The notes below the pieces were generated by a model, which worked only from the letters and a program-made list of their open reading frames with translations, was not told the DNA's origin and made no database searches. A stretch of DNA of 64,000 nt from Tuberibacillus sp. Marseille-P3662 (GTDB lineage: Bacteria > Bacillota > Bacilli > Bacillales > Sporolactobacillaceae), in assembly GCF_900178005.1 (NCBI RefSeq), contig NZ_FXBS01000006.1, positions 186,001 to 250,000 of the forward strand. The letters are read 5' to 3'. A program made the position numbers and the translations under genes. Below, in pieces: positions 44,592-52,053 of this stretch. How positions within the stretch are numbered: position 1 is the first letter of the stretch; every line of letters starts with the position of its first letter.

Positions 44592-45641
44592 GTGCTTTTG
44601 ACACATATGAAAGACTTGCTCAAACAATGGATGAAGCAGAAAATCATACGCAGAATAGCAATAGGTTTAGGCATGACAAGCTTGTTCTTTTCAATTTATT
44701 CATTTTCTCAGCCATCCCAGGAAGTAGAGACGAAACAAATTAATTCGATCCGTACCAGCACCACCTATACTTTAGAAGCTCGCGTCAAACCGAATGTCTT
44801 GTATCCGGAAGGGACGACGCTACATCCGAAAAAGGCGTTTACGACAGCTTTAGCTGATCAATTACTCATCCATATGACAATTAAGGTTGATTCGAACAGG
44901 CCGGTAAAAGTTAAAGGAAGTTTCAATCCTGAGTTAGTTATTCACGCTGATGATTTATGGACTAAATCTTTTAAGCTAAAATCGGGTCGTGAGTTTAGTC
45001 AGACATGCCAGGATTGCCAGGTTGAAGAGACGATGGAGGTTAAAGTGTCGGAACTTATTCAGTATCTTAATCACATTGAAGATAGTTTACAGATTCATCC
45101 GAGTAATTACGTTTTTCACATTAAACCACAGCTGACAGGTTCAATAGATGACAAAGGCAAGACATTTTCCTTGCAGGATGGTGATGGACTACATTTTAAC
45201 CGTCAACAGACAGTGTTGAGTTTAGCGGATAAGGAAAAGCTACAAATCTCTGAAACCTACCCGATTAAAAACGTGATTCAACAAACCAATAATCTTGATC
45301 TCTGCTTGCTCCAAATCCCTGTGACTCCAGCGCGAATCATATTTTCATTGCTGACGATCCTATTGGTTACTGTCGTCATATTTACTAGTGAAAATCGAAA
45401 ACAAGAGGATGTGCCTGAGTATGCCTGGATTGATTACAAGTATCGTAAGCTCCTAACCCCTGTAAAAATGCAAGTGAATCTTGAAGCATGTACAGAACTT
45501 GAATTAGAATCATTTGCATCACTTATGTTCATATCTGAAGAAAAGGAATCTCCCATTTTCCGCTATGAGAACAAGCATGAGGTCCTATATTTCGTTCCAG
45601 ACGAGCCGTTTGTTTATTATTATATTACGGGTAAAAGATAA
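44592..45641 (+). CDS. DUF5305-like membrane protein of the signal peptidase cassette
   Basis: 349 residues with an N-terminal span (IAIGLGMTSLFFSIYSF), an extracytoplasmic domain (about residues 40-245) starting with STTYTLEARVKPNVLYPEG, a second span (IIFSLLTILLVTVVIFT) and a C-terminal cytoplasmic part of about 90 residues. The YTLEARVKPN segment and two-span layout fit DUF5305 proteins, which are found next to SipW-like peptidases in archaea and Firmicutes. CQDC in the outside domain could form a disulfide or bind metal. It may anchor or assemble the exported subunits. Start uncertain; ATG at 44607 is an alternative. Confidence 0.7.
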   Translation: MLLTHMKDLLKQWMKQKIIRRIAIGLGMTSLFFSIYSFSQPSQEVETKQINSIRTSTTYTLEARVKPNVLYPEGTTLHPKKAFTTALADQLLIHMTIKVDSNRPVKVKGSFNPELVIHADDLWTKSFKLKSGREFSQTCQDCQVEETMEVKVSELIQYLNHIEDSLQIHPSNYVFHIKPQLTGSIDDKGKTFSLQDGDGLHFNRQQTVLSLADKEKLQISETYPIKNVIQQTNNLDLCLLQIPVTPARIIFSLLTILLVTVVIFTSENRKQEDVPEYAWIDYKYRKLLTPVKMQVNLEACTELELESFASLMFISEEKESPIFRYENKHEVLYFVPDEPFVYYYITGKR

Positions 45642-45668
45642 ATAAGGCACAATGGAATACTAACAGAC

Positions 45669-45701
45669 AAAATGACGCAAATGAACGGCGTCATTTTTTA
45701 T
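45669..45701 (+). terminator. Terminator of the exported-protein operon
   Basis: AAATGACGC (45670-45678) pairs with GCGTCATTT, followed by TTTTAT. Confidence 0.88.
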
Positions 45702-45717
45702 GTCACCGTTTCGCATA

Positions 45718-46035
45718 TTAATGAAGCTGGCGAAAACGCTCTGGCGGTATTCCTACAATACGACGGAACGTGGCAAGGACATGTCTCGTATCGCGGAAAC
45801 CGACGTATGTGGCAATTTGTTTCACCGGAACGTTGGTATCGTCAATCAACAATCCTTTAGCCTTACGGATTCGTAGATGCAGGAAATAGGTATAGGGAGA
45901 CATATCAAACGTTTTGCGAAATAATGCATTAAGATAACGGCTAGAGACCGTAATACATACCTTATTTGACTGAGTCCAATGTCGGGATTATCCAAATGTT
46001 CATCCATTCATGTGAGTAATGGTCGGAGTTTTTAT
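45718..46035 (-). pseudogene. Decayed AraC-family regulator, DNA-binding end only
   Basis: On the minus strand, SSRYLNALFRKTFDMSPYT, FLHLRIRKAKGLLIDDT, VPVKQIATYVGF and FRRIVGIPPERFR form the second half of an AraC HTH pair. Upstream, LRPLLT-stop-MDEHLDNPDIGLSQI is recognisable in another frame, so there is at least one stop and one frameshift. The sensor domain is gone. It lies directly before the GH42 gene and was probably its activator. Confidence 0.8.
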
Positions 46036-46145
46036 AAATTTTGGGATGTGGGTGTGTTTTTGTGTCAGATCAATAATCTTATATTTAATAAGCAACGACA
46101 TCACATACAATAGTATTATCATTATATTACAAGGGATGATGCCGA

Positions 46146-48176
46146 ATGATTAATGAAACATTGCCAAAAATATGGTACGGCGGTGATTATAATCCAGAAC
46201 AATGGCATGAACAAATTTGGGATGAAGATATTCGTATGTTCAAACTAGCTGGTATTGATGTCGCGACATTGAATGTATTTTCATGGTCGCTGAATCAACC
46301 CGATGAACATACCTATGATTTTACTTGGCTCGATGAAACGATCAATCGTCTCTATCAAAATGGTATTTATACGTGTTTGGCGACAAGTACCGGGGCCCAT
46401 CCGCCATGGATGGCGAAGAAGTATCCGGATATTCTACGCGTTGATTTCTATGGTAGAAAACGGGCTTTTGGCGGCCGGCATAATTCCTGTCCAAACAGTC
46501 CTACCTATCGAAAATATTCGCAATTGATGGCTGAAAAATTAGCTGAACGTTATAAAAATCATCCAGCTGTTCTCATTTGGCATGTGTCAAATGAATATGG
46601 TGGATACTGTTACTGTGATCAATGTGCCCAAAGTTTCCGTAAGTGGCTGCGTCACCGGTACTGCAATTTAGACCAATTAAATCAAGCATGGAATACGCGG
46701 TTCTGGGGGCATACCTTTTATGATTGGGATGAGATTGTCCCGCCGAATGATTTAAGTGAGGAAAGAGAAGGCCAACAAACGAATTTTCAAGGCATTTCTC
46801 TCGATTATCGTCGATTTATGTCTGATAGCTTACTGGAGTGCTATAAACTTGAATATAATGCGATAAAAAGCTACAGCTCAAATGTTCCTGTAACAACCAA
46901 TTTGATGGGGACTTATCAGGAGTTAGATTATTTTAAGTGGGCGAAGCATCTGGATGTTGTTTCGTGGGATAATTATCCTGCGATGAATACTCCGGTTAGT
47001 TATACAGCGATGGTCCATGATTTAATGCGGGGACTCAAGAGCGGACAGCCATTTATGTTGATGGAGCAAACGCCTAGTCAACAAAACTGGCAACCTTATA
47101 ACTCGTTAAAACGGCCGGGTGTCATGCGTCTATGGAGCTACCAAGCGATTGCTCATGGAGCTGATACCATACTCTTCTTTCAATTGCGCCGATCCATTGG
47201 TGCCTGTGAAAAATTTCATGGGGCAGTGATCGAGCATGCGGGTCACGAGCACACAAGAGTTTTTCGTGAGACGTCAGCATTGGGGAAGGAACTGCAAACC
47301 TTGTCTGATCGTCTTTTAGATGCCCGTGTGAACGCTAAAATCGCGATCGTTTTTGATTGGGAAAACCGCTGGGCGGTTAATTTATCAAGCGGGCCGTCGG
47401 TGGCATTAGATTATGTTAATGAAGTTCACAAGTACTATGATGCCTTGTATCAGTTAAATATCCAAACCGACATGATTGGTGTTGATGAAGATTTAAGTCA
47501 ATATGATATTGTTATTGCTCCGGTGCTCTATATGATCAAATCAGGATATGCACAAAAAATTAAATCATTTGTCAAAGCGGGCGGGACGTTTGTAACAACG
47601 TTCTTCAGTGGCATCGTTGATGAGAATGATTTGGTTACAGTCGGTGGCTATCCTGGTGAATTGCGAGATGTATTGGGGATCTGGGCGGAGGAAATTGATG
47701 CTCTATTTCCTGATCAAACCAATCAAATGGTCATGAGTCGGGAATGGGGTGGTTTGAAAGGGAACTATGAATGCGGTTTATTATGTGATCTGATTCATTC
47801 TGAGGGAGCTGATGTGGTTGCGGAATATGGCTCCGATTTTTATCAAGGTATGCCGGTACTGACAGCTCATTCATATGGTGAAGGGAAAGCATGGTATGTC
47901 GCGTCAAGTCCAGATAGCGAATTTTTAACGGGATTCCTTTCTAACCTTTGCACCGAAAAAGGTATCAAGTCTGTTGTTAATGCACCGGAGCATGTCGAGG
48001 TATCGGAACGGTCGAAAGAGGGTCAAACCTATGTATTTTTGCTCAATCATAATGCTGAGGCTGTAATTGTTGATTTAGGTGATCGGTCAATGAGAGATGT
48101 GTTAACCGGTGATATACAGTTTGGTCAAGTGCCACTAGTAGGTAGAGGGGTTATGATACTGGAAAAAACAACTTAA
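46146..48176 (+). CDS. GH42 beta-galactosidase
   Basis: 676 residues. WYGGDYNPEQW opens the barrel; the acid/base is Glu150 in WHVSNEYGG and the nucleophile Glu307 in MLMEQTPS. NSCPNSP and CYCDQC supply the zinc cysteines of GH42. A beta-galactosidase trimerisation domain (from about 390) and a small C-terminal beta domain follow, completing the family's usual length. No signal peptide, so it acts on imported galactosides (or alpha-L-arabinopyranosides). The ATG is nine bases after AAGGGA. It is monocistronic with a clear terminator, and its likely AraC activator is broken. Confidence 0.93.
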   Translation: MINETLPKIWYGGDYNPEQWHEQIWDEDIRMFKLAGIDVATLNVFSWSLNQPDEHTYDFTWLDETINRLYQNGIYTCLATSTGAHPPWMAKKYPDILRVDFYGRKRAFGGRHNSCPNSPTYRKYSQLMAEKLAERYKNHPAVLIWHVSNEYGGYCYCDQCAQSFRKWLRHRYCNLDQLNQAWNTRFWGHTFYDWDEIVPPNDLSEEREGQQTNFQGISLDYRRFMSDSLLECYKLEYNAIKSYSSNVPVTTNLMGTYQELDYFKWAKHLDVVSWDNYPAMNTPVSYTAMVHDLMRGLKSGQPFMLMEQTPSQQNWQPYNSLKRPGVMRLWSYQAIAHGADTILFFQLRRSIGACEKFHGAVIEHAGHEHTRVFRETSALGKELQTLSDRLLDARVNAKIAIVFDWENRWAVNLSSGPSVALDYVNEVHKYYDALYQLNIQTDMIGVDEDLSQYDIVIAPVLYMIKSGYAQKIKSFVKAGGTFVTTFFSGIVDENDLVTVGGYPGELRDVLGIWAEEIDALFPDQTNQMVMSREWGGLKGNYECGLLCDLIHSEGADVVAEYGSDFYQGMPVLTAHSYGEGKAWYVASSPDSEFLTGFLSNLCTEKGIKSVVNAPEHVEVSERSKEGQTYVFLLNHNAEAVIVDLGDRSMRDVLTGDIQFGQVPLVGRGVMILEKTT

Positions 48177-48182
48177 AGAAAA

Positions 48183-48222
48183 AACGTCCCAAAAGGTCAT
48201 GTGGCTTTCGGGACGTTCTTGT
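48183..48222 (+). terminator. Terminator of the GH42 gene
   Basis: ACGTCCC pairs with GGGACGT, followed by TCTTGTTTT; close to the convergent minus-strand stop. Confidence 0.8.
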
Positions 48223-48223
48223 T

Positions 48224-48625
48224 TTAACCATAGCACTGAAAAGATCGAATGCGGTCAAGATCGACGCCAAAGTACACCCAATTATATCCTGTCCAGCGCC
48301 ATCCAGCTATAGACTGTCTGCCGACAAAGGTAGGATAGTACCAGAAACTCTGTCCGCCTCTTAGCCAAATATAGGTGTTACGGTATAAACATCCACGGAT
48401 ACCGCCTGGATCGACGGCATAGGTGCTGATTTGGCCGGTTCCCCCGGAAGAAAGTTGTGGTGTGAACGATGGAGGTGGTGATGACGGAGGCCCGCCTGGT
48501 TGACCGCCTCCGGTCCCTGGTGGTCCATATGGGGGTGGTGGTTGGGTTGGCCCGCCTTGTTGTCCAGGAAACAAGTAGTGAAACATCCCGCCCCATAGTC
48601 CGCTATTATGTTGCTGTCTATACAT
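48224..48625 (-). CDS. Pro/Gly-rich protein with aromatic C-terminal domain, unknown
   Basis: 133 residues. A short N-terminus (MYRQQHNSGLWGG) leads to a low-complexity Pro/Gly region (about residues 20-58) and then a compact domain rich in Trp, Tyr and Gly: GGIRGCLYRNTYIWL, FWYYPTFVGRQSIAGWRW and NWVYFGVDLDRIRSFQCY. Two Cys residues at its ends could pair. Similar architecture occurs in uncharacterised Bacillales proteins, perhaps of the spore surface, but I do not recognise a named family. ATG after AAAGGAGTCATGAC. Confidence 0.75.
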   Translation of the reverse strand: MYRQQHNSGLWGGMFHYLFPGQQGGPTQPPPPYGPPGTGGGQPGGPPSSPPPSFTPQLSSGGTGQISTYAVDPGGIRGCLYRNTYIWLRGGQSFWYYPTFVGRQSIAGWRWTGYNWVYFGVDLDRIRSFQCYG

Positions 48626-48786
48626 GTCATGACTCCTTTCTGTGTGGCCTTGCTATACACTATTCAGCACTTTGGTAAGCGTTAACTTGTCTATTTGAAT
48701 TTAGACGGGAGCACAGGACCGGTGACATGCATAAATCCATCTTTTGTGAGGCAGATTAAAAGTATCATCATAGAGGAGGCGGTCAC

Positions 48787-49020
48787 GTGCAGGAAACAAA
48801 TACAACATTTGTCGCCGTACAAAAAAACGAGGACGGCGATATTACAGCTTTTAAAACATCTGATGGACGTGAATTGTCTTATGACGATGCGTTGCAAGCA
48901 GTGCAGTCAGGACAAATTGCCGATGTCAATGTCGGTGAGGCACGAAATGGACGGCCGGTGATCCGTGGAAATCCAGACGGGAACCCTGATAACAATCTTG
49001 ATCAGCTCCCATCGTTTTAG
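48787..49020 (+). CDS. DUF3892 domain small protein
   Basis: 77 residues. FVAVQKNEDGDITAFKTSDGREL, DDALQAVQSGQIADVNVG and the NPDGNPDNNLDQLPSF ending are those of the DUF3892 family, common in bacilli and of unknown function. The GTG start follows GAGGAGGCGGTCAC. Monocistronic with its own terminator. Confidence 0.88.
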   Translation: MQETNTTFVAVQKNEDGDITAFKTSDGRELSYDDALQAVQSGQIADVNVGEARNGRPVIRGNPDGNPDNNLDQLPSF

Positions 49021-49029
49021 TATAAGAAA

Positions 49030-49060
49030 AAGGCAGCGCGAATGAGCGCTGCCTTCTTTA
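49030..49060 (+). terminator. Terminator of the DUF3892 gene
   Basis: AAGGCAGCGC pairs with GCGCTGCCTT, followed by CTTTATT; the flanks also suit the convergent small gene. Confidence 0.85.
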
Positions 49061-49067
49061 TTGAACG

Positions 49068-49184
49068 TCAACTTGATTCATCCGATTCTTGTTCAGATTT
49101 AAGTATTTCAGCCTTGCGTTTGGAAACCATCGCATAGCTGAAAATCGCCGCTGCGGCAATCAATCCGAGCACATTGGCTATCAT
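49068..49184 (-). CDS. 38-residue single-span membrane protein
   Basis: Found by eye from a near-perfect AAAGGAGGTTCCAAAA site before ATG. MIANVLGLIAAAAIFSYAM is one membrane helix, followed by a charged tail (SKRKAEILKSEQESDESS). It resembles many small bacillar membrane proteins but no function is known. It is divergent from the gene at 49281. Confidence 0.65.
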   Translation of the reverse strand: MIANVLGLIAAAAIFSYAMVSKRKAEILKSEQESDESS

Positions 49185-49280
49185 TTTTGGAACCTCCTTT
49201 ACAAACAATTGACTTGACCTTAAGCGTTATCAGAAGACACAATAGAAGATGTGAGATGGAATGAAGGCAGGTGTGTCTGT

Positions 49281-49634
49281 ATGTTAAAACATCCATTAGA
49301 TAATGATTTTGAGCAGCTGTCAACGTTCGAGCAAAAAATCATCATGGCAGTCGCTGCCAAGGTATCTGTTGACGATGCTAATACGAAAGTTTATACGCTC
49401 TATATTAAAGATTTGAATCTTGATAAACTTGTGCCCTCCGACATTACGCAAAGTTTGAAAGCCTTGCAGCAAAAAAATATTGCGGTTGAACGAGAAGGTC
49501 AATTGATTCAGGTACCGTGGCTGACTCAAGTGAGTTATGATGATTTATCAAAATCCTATGCCATCATTTTTAATTCCATGCTTAAAACATCGTATGTAGA
49601 TTTGTTTTTAAAATACCACGGGGAGAGACAATAG
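49281..49634 (+). CDS. Conserved-looking hypothetical protein, possible winged-helix
   Basis: 117 residues from the ATG eight bases after AAGGCAGGTG. FEQKIIMAVAAKV, LYIKDLNL, SDITQSLKALQQKNIAVEREGQLIQVPW and FNSMLKTSYVDLFLKY give an alternating helix/strand pattern that resembles the first winged helix of plasmid-type replication initiators. The match is impressionistic, the protein has half their length and no origin-like iterons were seen nearby. Unknown function. Confidence 0.6.
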   Translation: MLKHPLDNDFEQLSTFEQKIIMAVAAKVSVDDANTKVYTLYIKDLNLDKLVPSDITQSLKALQQKNIAVEREGQLIQVPWLTQVSYDDLSKSYAIIFNSMLKTSYVDLFLKYHGERQ

Positions 49635-49691
49635 CCATCATTTTATGTAGCTGTTCATTTGGCGGTAATGGCCCTCTATTTCGGAGCGTAA

Positions 49692-49735
49692 AATAACGAA
49701 AACCAGGGTCCTTAGGAACCCTGGTTTTCGTTATT
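49692..49735. terminator. Perfect long hairpin, bidirectional terminator
   Basis: 18 bases (49692-49709) are exactly complementary in reverse to 49718-49735 with an 8-base loop; A-rich and T-rich outer ends serve both the rightward gene and the leftward binding-protein gene. Confidence 0.85.
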
Positions 49736-49757
49736 CTACGTTTTCATTTCTTTTCTG

Positions 49758-50699
49758 TTATTTTACGCCTTTCGTCCACTTGTCAACAAGATCTTGATGA
49801 TTCTCGACAAATTGTTGTCCAGCTTTGGCTGGATCTGTGCCATTTTGAATACTTAACATGACTTTGTTCATGTCATCTTTTGTCCAGTGGTATTGGTTTA
49901 AAATCTTATATGCAGCGGGTGCATCTTCTTTCAGGCCTTTACGAGTAACCGTGTAAATATCGTCTGGGTCACCGTAAACGTTTTTCGGATCCTTCAGGTA
50001 TTTCAAATCCCATTTATTAAATGCCCAGTGCGGTGACCAAAGGGTGACAACAATTGGTTCATGTGCCTTGATGGCAGCGCCAAGAGCAGCTGTCATCGCC
50101 GATCCAGAACTAGGTTTAACTTGCCAATTGTCTTTTAGTCCATACTTTGGTAGCAATTCATTTTTAGTGATAATCATTTCACCAGCCCCAGGGCTAATGC
50201 CAGTAATGGTCCAATCGAGTTGCTGGCCTAGTTCGGAGTTATTTTTCAAATCACTCACCGAATTAACATCTTTCATGTATTTAGGAACCGCAAGTCCAAG
50301 AGGTGCGCCATCAACATTCGTGCGAATCCTATTAACTTGATTTTTATATTTCTTCCAGTAACTTGAGTGTGTATGCGGTAACCACGCAGCAAGTGTTGCA
50401 TCTGCTGACCCGTCCGCTACACTGGAGAACATCGTTCCAACACCGACTTGTTTCAAAGTTACGTTATAACCGACATTTTCGAGAACCGCCTTCAGTACAT
50501 TATGGTTGGCAATGGCAGAAGCATATGTATCAAGCGCGATTGTTAGATTTTTTTTACCGAGTTCAACACTGCTTTGTGAGTTGTCATCTTTGTCGGCATT
50601 GCTATTCTCATCATTGTTACCTCCTTGATTGCCGCAAGCACTTAACACCAAGAAAATCGCAAGTAAAAATGATGACAATATCAGCCACTTTTTCTTCAT
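49758..50699 (-). CDS. Solitary glycine betaine/choline-type ABC binding lipoprotein (OpuAC-like)
   Basis: 313 residues. The lipobox LSAC (Cys about 22) and an Asn/Asp-rich linker lead to an OpuAC domain: LTIALDTYASAIANHNVLKAVLENVGY, VGVGTMFSSVADGSADA and TLWSPHWAFNKWDLKYL, where Trp residues typically form the quaternary-ammonium cage. It differs strongly from the binding protein at 57068 and has no permease or ATPase beside it. It may supply a transporter elsewhere or another ligand. Convergent with the gene at 49281. Confidence 0.85.
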   Translation of the reverse strand: MKKKWLILSSFLLAIFLVLSACGNQGGNNDENSNADKDDNSQSSVELGKKNLTIALDTYASAIANHNVLKAVLENVGYNVTLKQVGVGTMFSSVADGSADATLAAWLPHTHSSYWKKYKNQVNRIRTNVDGAPLGLAVPKYMKDVNSVSDLKNNSELGQQLDWTITGISPGAGEMIITKNELLPKYGLKDNWQVKPSSGSAMTAALGAAIKAHEPIVVTLWSPHWAFNKWDLKYLKDPKNVYGDPDDIYTVTRKGLKEDAPAAYKILNQYHWTKDDMNKVMLSIQNGTDPAKAGQQFVENHQDLVDKWTKGVK

Positions 50700-51075
50700 A
50701 AGTATGTATTCAATCCTTTCTAATAAGTTATATATTAGAATACACCGAATTCATCCTATTATTCAAATTGCAAAAAGTCGGATGACAAGTTAAATGGACC
50801 CACATATAGAGATTGAACAATGTTTCAATATTGTTAGGGACAATTTAATGATAAAATCAGGGATTTTAAGGTTAACTTGATGAACAAAAATATCCCCTGA
50901 TAAAATCAGGGGATAAAAGGGGGAGAAGATGTTACTTCCATTATGGGCATATTTTTCTTATTTTATACATGATCAAAAAATTTTTCACAAAAGGGTTATG
51001 TTTGGTTATGATTAAGGGAGAAAAGGTGATTGAAATTGGCTGGTTTATTAGCCAGTGATGGGACGGTAATGACTA
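50700..51075. other. Intergenic region with repeated palindromic element
   Basis: TGATAAAATCAGGG occurs twice, at 50849-50862 and 50898-50911. The second is the right part of a perfect palindrome: TATCCCCTGAT (50891-50901), AAA, ATCAGGGGATA (50905-50915). It stands in front of a 28-codon frame and the TauE/SafE-type permease gene and could be an operator or attenuator. No other gene is visible between the divergent binding-protein gene and here. Confidence 0.5.
50929..51015 (+). CDS. Possible 28-codon leader peptide before the TauE/SafE gene
   Basis: ATG after AAGGGGGAGAAG; the product is aromatic and basic (MLLPLWAYFSYFIHDQKIF then HKRVMFGYD). It directly follows the palindrome at 50891-50915. 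It could be a leader peptide or spurious. Confidence 0.3.
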   Translation: MLLPLWAYFSYFIHDQKIFHKRVMFGYD

Positions 51076-51828
51076 ATGGCAACATGGTACGATTTCATTA
51101 TCATAATTTTTTCAGGATTAGGTGCGGGAGTCATTAATGTCATGGCTGGTGGTGGCTCATTATTAACGTTACCAGTACTTATATTTTCAGGGTTACCTTC
51201 TGATGTTGCCAATGGGACTAATCGGGTAGCGACATTGGCCCATGGGGTGACGACGAGTGTTAGCTTTTCAAGACGCGGTCTGATTAACAAGAAAACGGTT
51301 TGCCTGCTTGCTGCGCCAGCATTGATCGGTTCGGTGCTTGGCGCCTTGTTTGCCAATCAGATTTCGGAATCCCTATTCAATAATATTTTAGCCGTTCTTA
51401 TGGTCGTTATCGTTATTTTTATTATATGGAATCCTCAGACACGAGCTTTCAGCGATACCTTTGCTTTAACAGCTTCCAGGAAGATATCAGCTGTCATCAC
51501 TTTCTTCGTCATTGGTGTCTACGGTGGTTTCATCCAAGCTGGGGTCGGTATTTTTATTATCCTTGCTTTAACGTCGATCTTCAGGATGTCATTGGTGCAA
51601 TCGAACGCCTATAAGATGGTGGTTATTAGTCTATATACGCTGCTTGCGCTAGGGGTATTTATTTACAACGGCAACGTTAATTGGATCCTAGGCGCAGCAT
51701 TGGCTGCCGGCAATGCTGCGGGTGGATGGATCGGTGCGCAACTGGCTTTTAAGAAAGGGGATAGCATTGTCAAAGTATTTCTCGTCATTGCGGTTATCGG
51801 GATGGCCGCTAAATTGTTATTTTTTTAG
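51076..51828 (+). CDS. TauE/SafE-family (TSUP) membrane permease
   Basis: 250 residues with about eight membrane spans. The repeated signature GLGAGVINVMAGGGSLLTLPVLI and NGTNRVATLAHG in the first half and GFIQAGVGIFIILAL and NAYKMVVISLYT in the second are those of the 4-toluene-sulfonate uptake permease family. Members export sulfite, sulfoacetate or related anions; the substrate here is unknown. The ribosome binding site is weak (GGGACGG at a long spacing). Confidence 0.9.
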   Translation: MATWYDFIIIIFSGLGAGVINVMAGGGSLLTLPVLIFSGLPSDVANGTNRVATLAHGVTTSVSFSRRGLINKKTVCLLAAPALIGSVLGALFANQISESLFNNILAVLMVVIVIFIIWNPQTRAFSDTFALTASRKISAVITFFVIGVYGGFIQAGVGIFIILALTSIFRMSLVQSNAYKMVVISLYTLLALGVFIYNGNVNWILGAALAAGNAAGGWIGAQLAFKKGDSIVKVFLVIAVIGMAAKLLFF

Positions 51829-51830
51829 TA

Positions 51831-52041
51831 AGGCTGGGACAAATCTAAAAGAGGATACTCAGGAAGCTGAACAATAAGATATGAAAACAAGTTCTAAGCG
51901 GAGTCAAAATACGTAGACGCCCGCGGCAAGCGAAGAATTTTGACGAAGCGATGATAGGAATAACTATTCTAAACAAATCATCCGAACGGATTAATCAACA
52001 AGTTCGGATGATTTTGTGACGAATACTTTTTGTCCCAGCCT
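51831..52041. repeat. Dispersed imperfect-palindrome element with GGCTGGGACA ends
   Basis: The ends AGGCTGGGACAAA (51831-51843) and TTTGTCCCAGCCT (52029-52041) are perfect inverted repeats. Inside are a second dyad, AATCATCCGAAC (51976-51987) with GTTCGGATGATT (52002-52013), and the segment around AAAATACGTAGACGCCCGCGG, which I recall from intergenic repeats in other Bacillales genomes. It separates two convergent genes and could also act as terminator. It has no coding capacity, so it would depend on outside factors if mobile. Confidence 0.75.
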
Positions 52042-52053
52042 CCTTTTCATGAT

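Noticed and set aside
49281-49634. Plasmid-type replication initiator
   Set aside because: The helix/strand pattern recalls a Rep winged helix, but the product is half the length, lacks conserved Rep motifs I can name, and no iterons or partition genes are near.
51831-52041. Insertion sequence or MITE
   Set aside because: Terminal inverted repeats are present, but no target-site duplication and no transposase could be identified, so it is reported only as a dispersed-type repeat.
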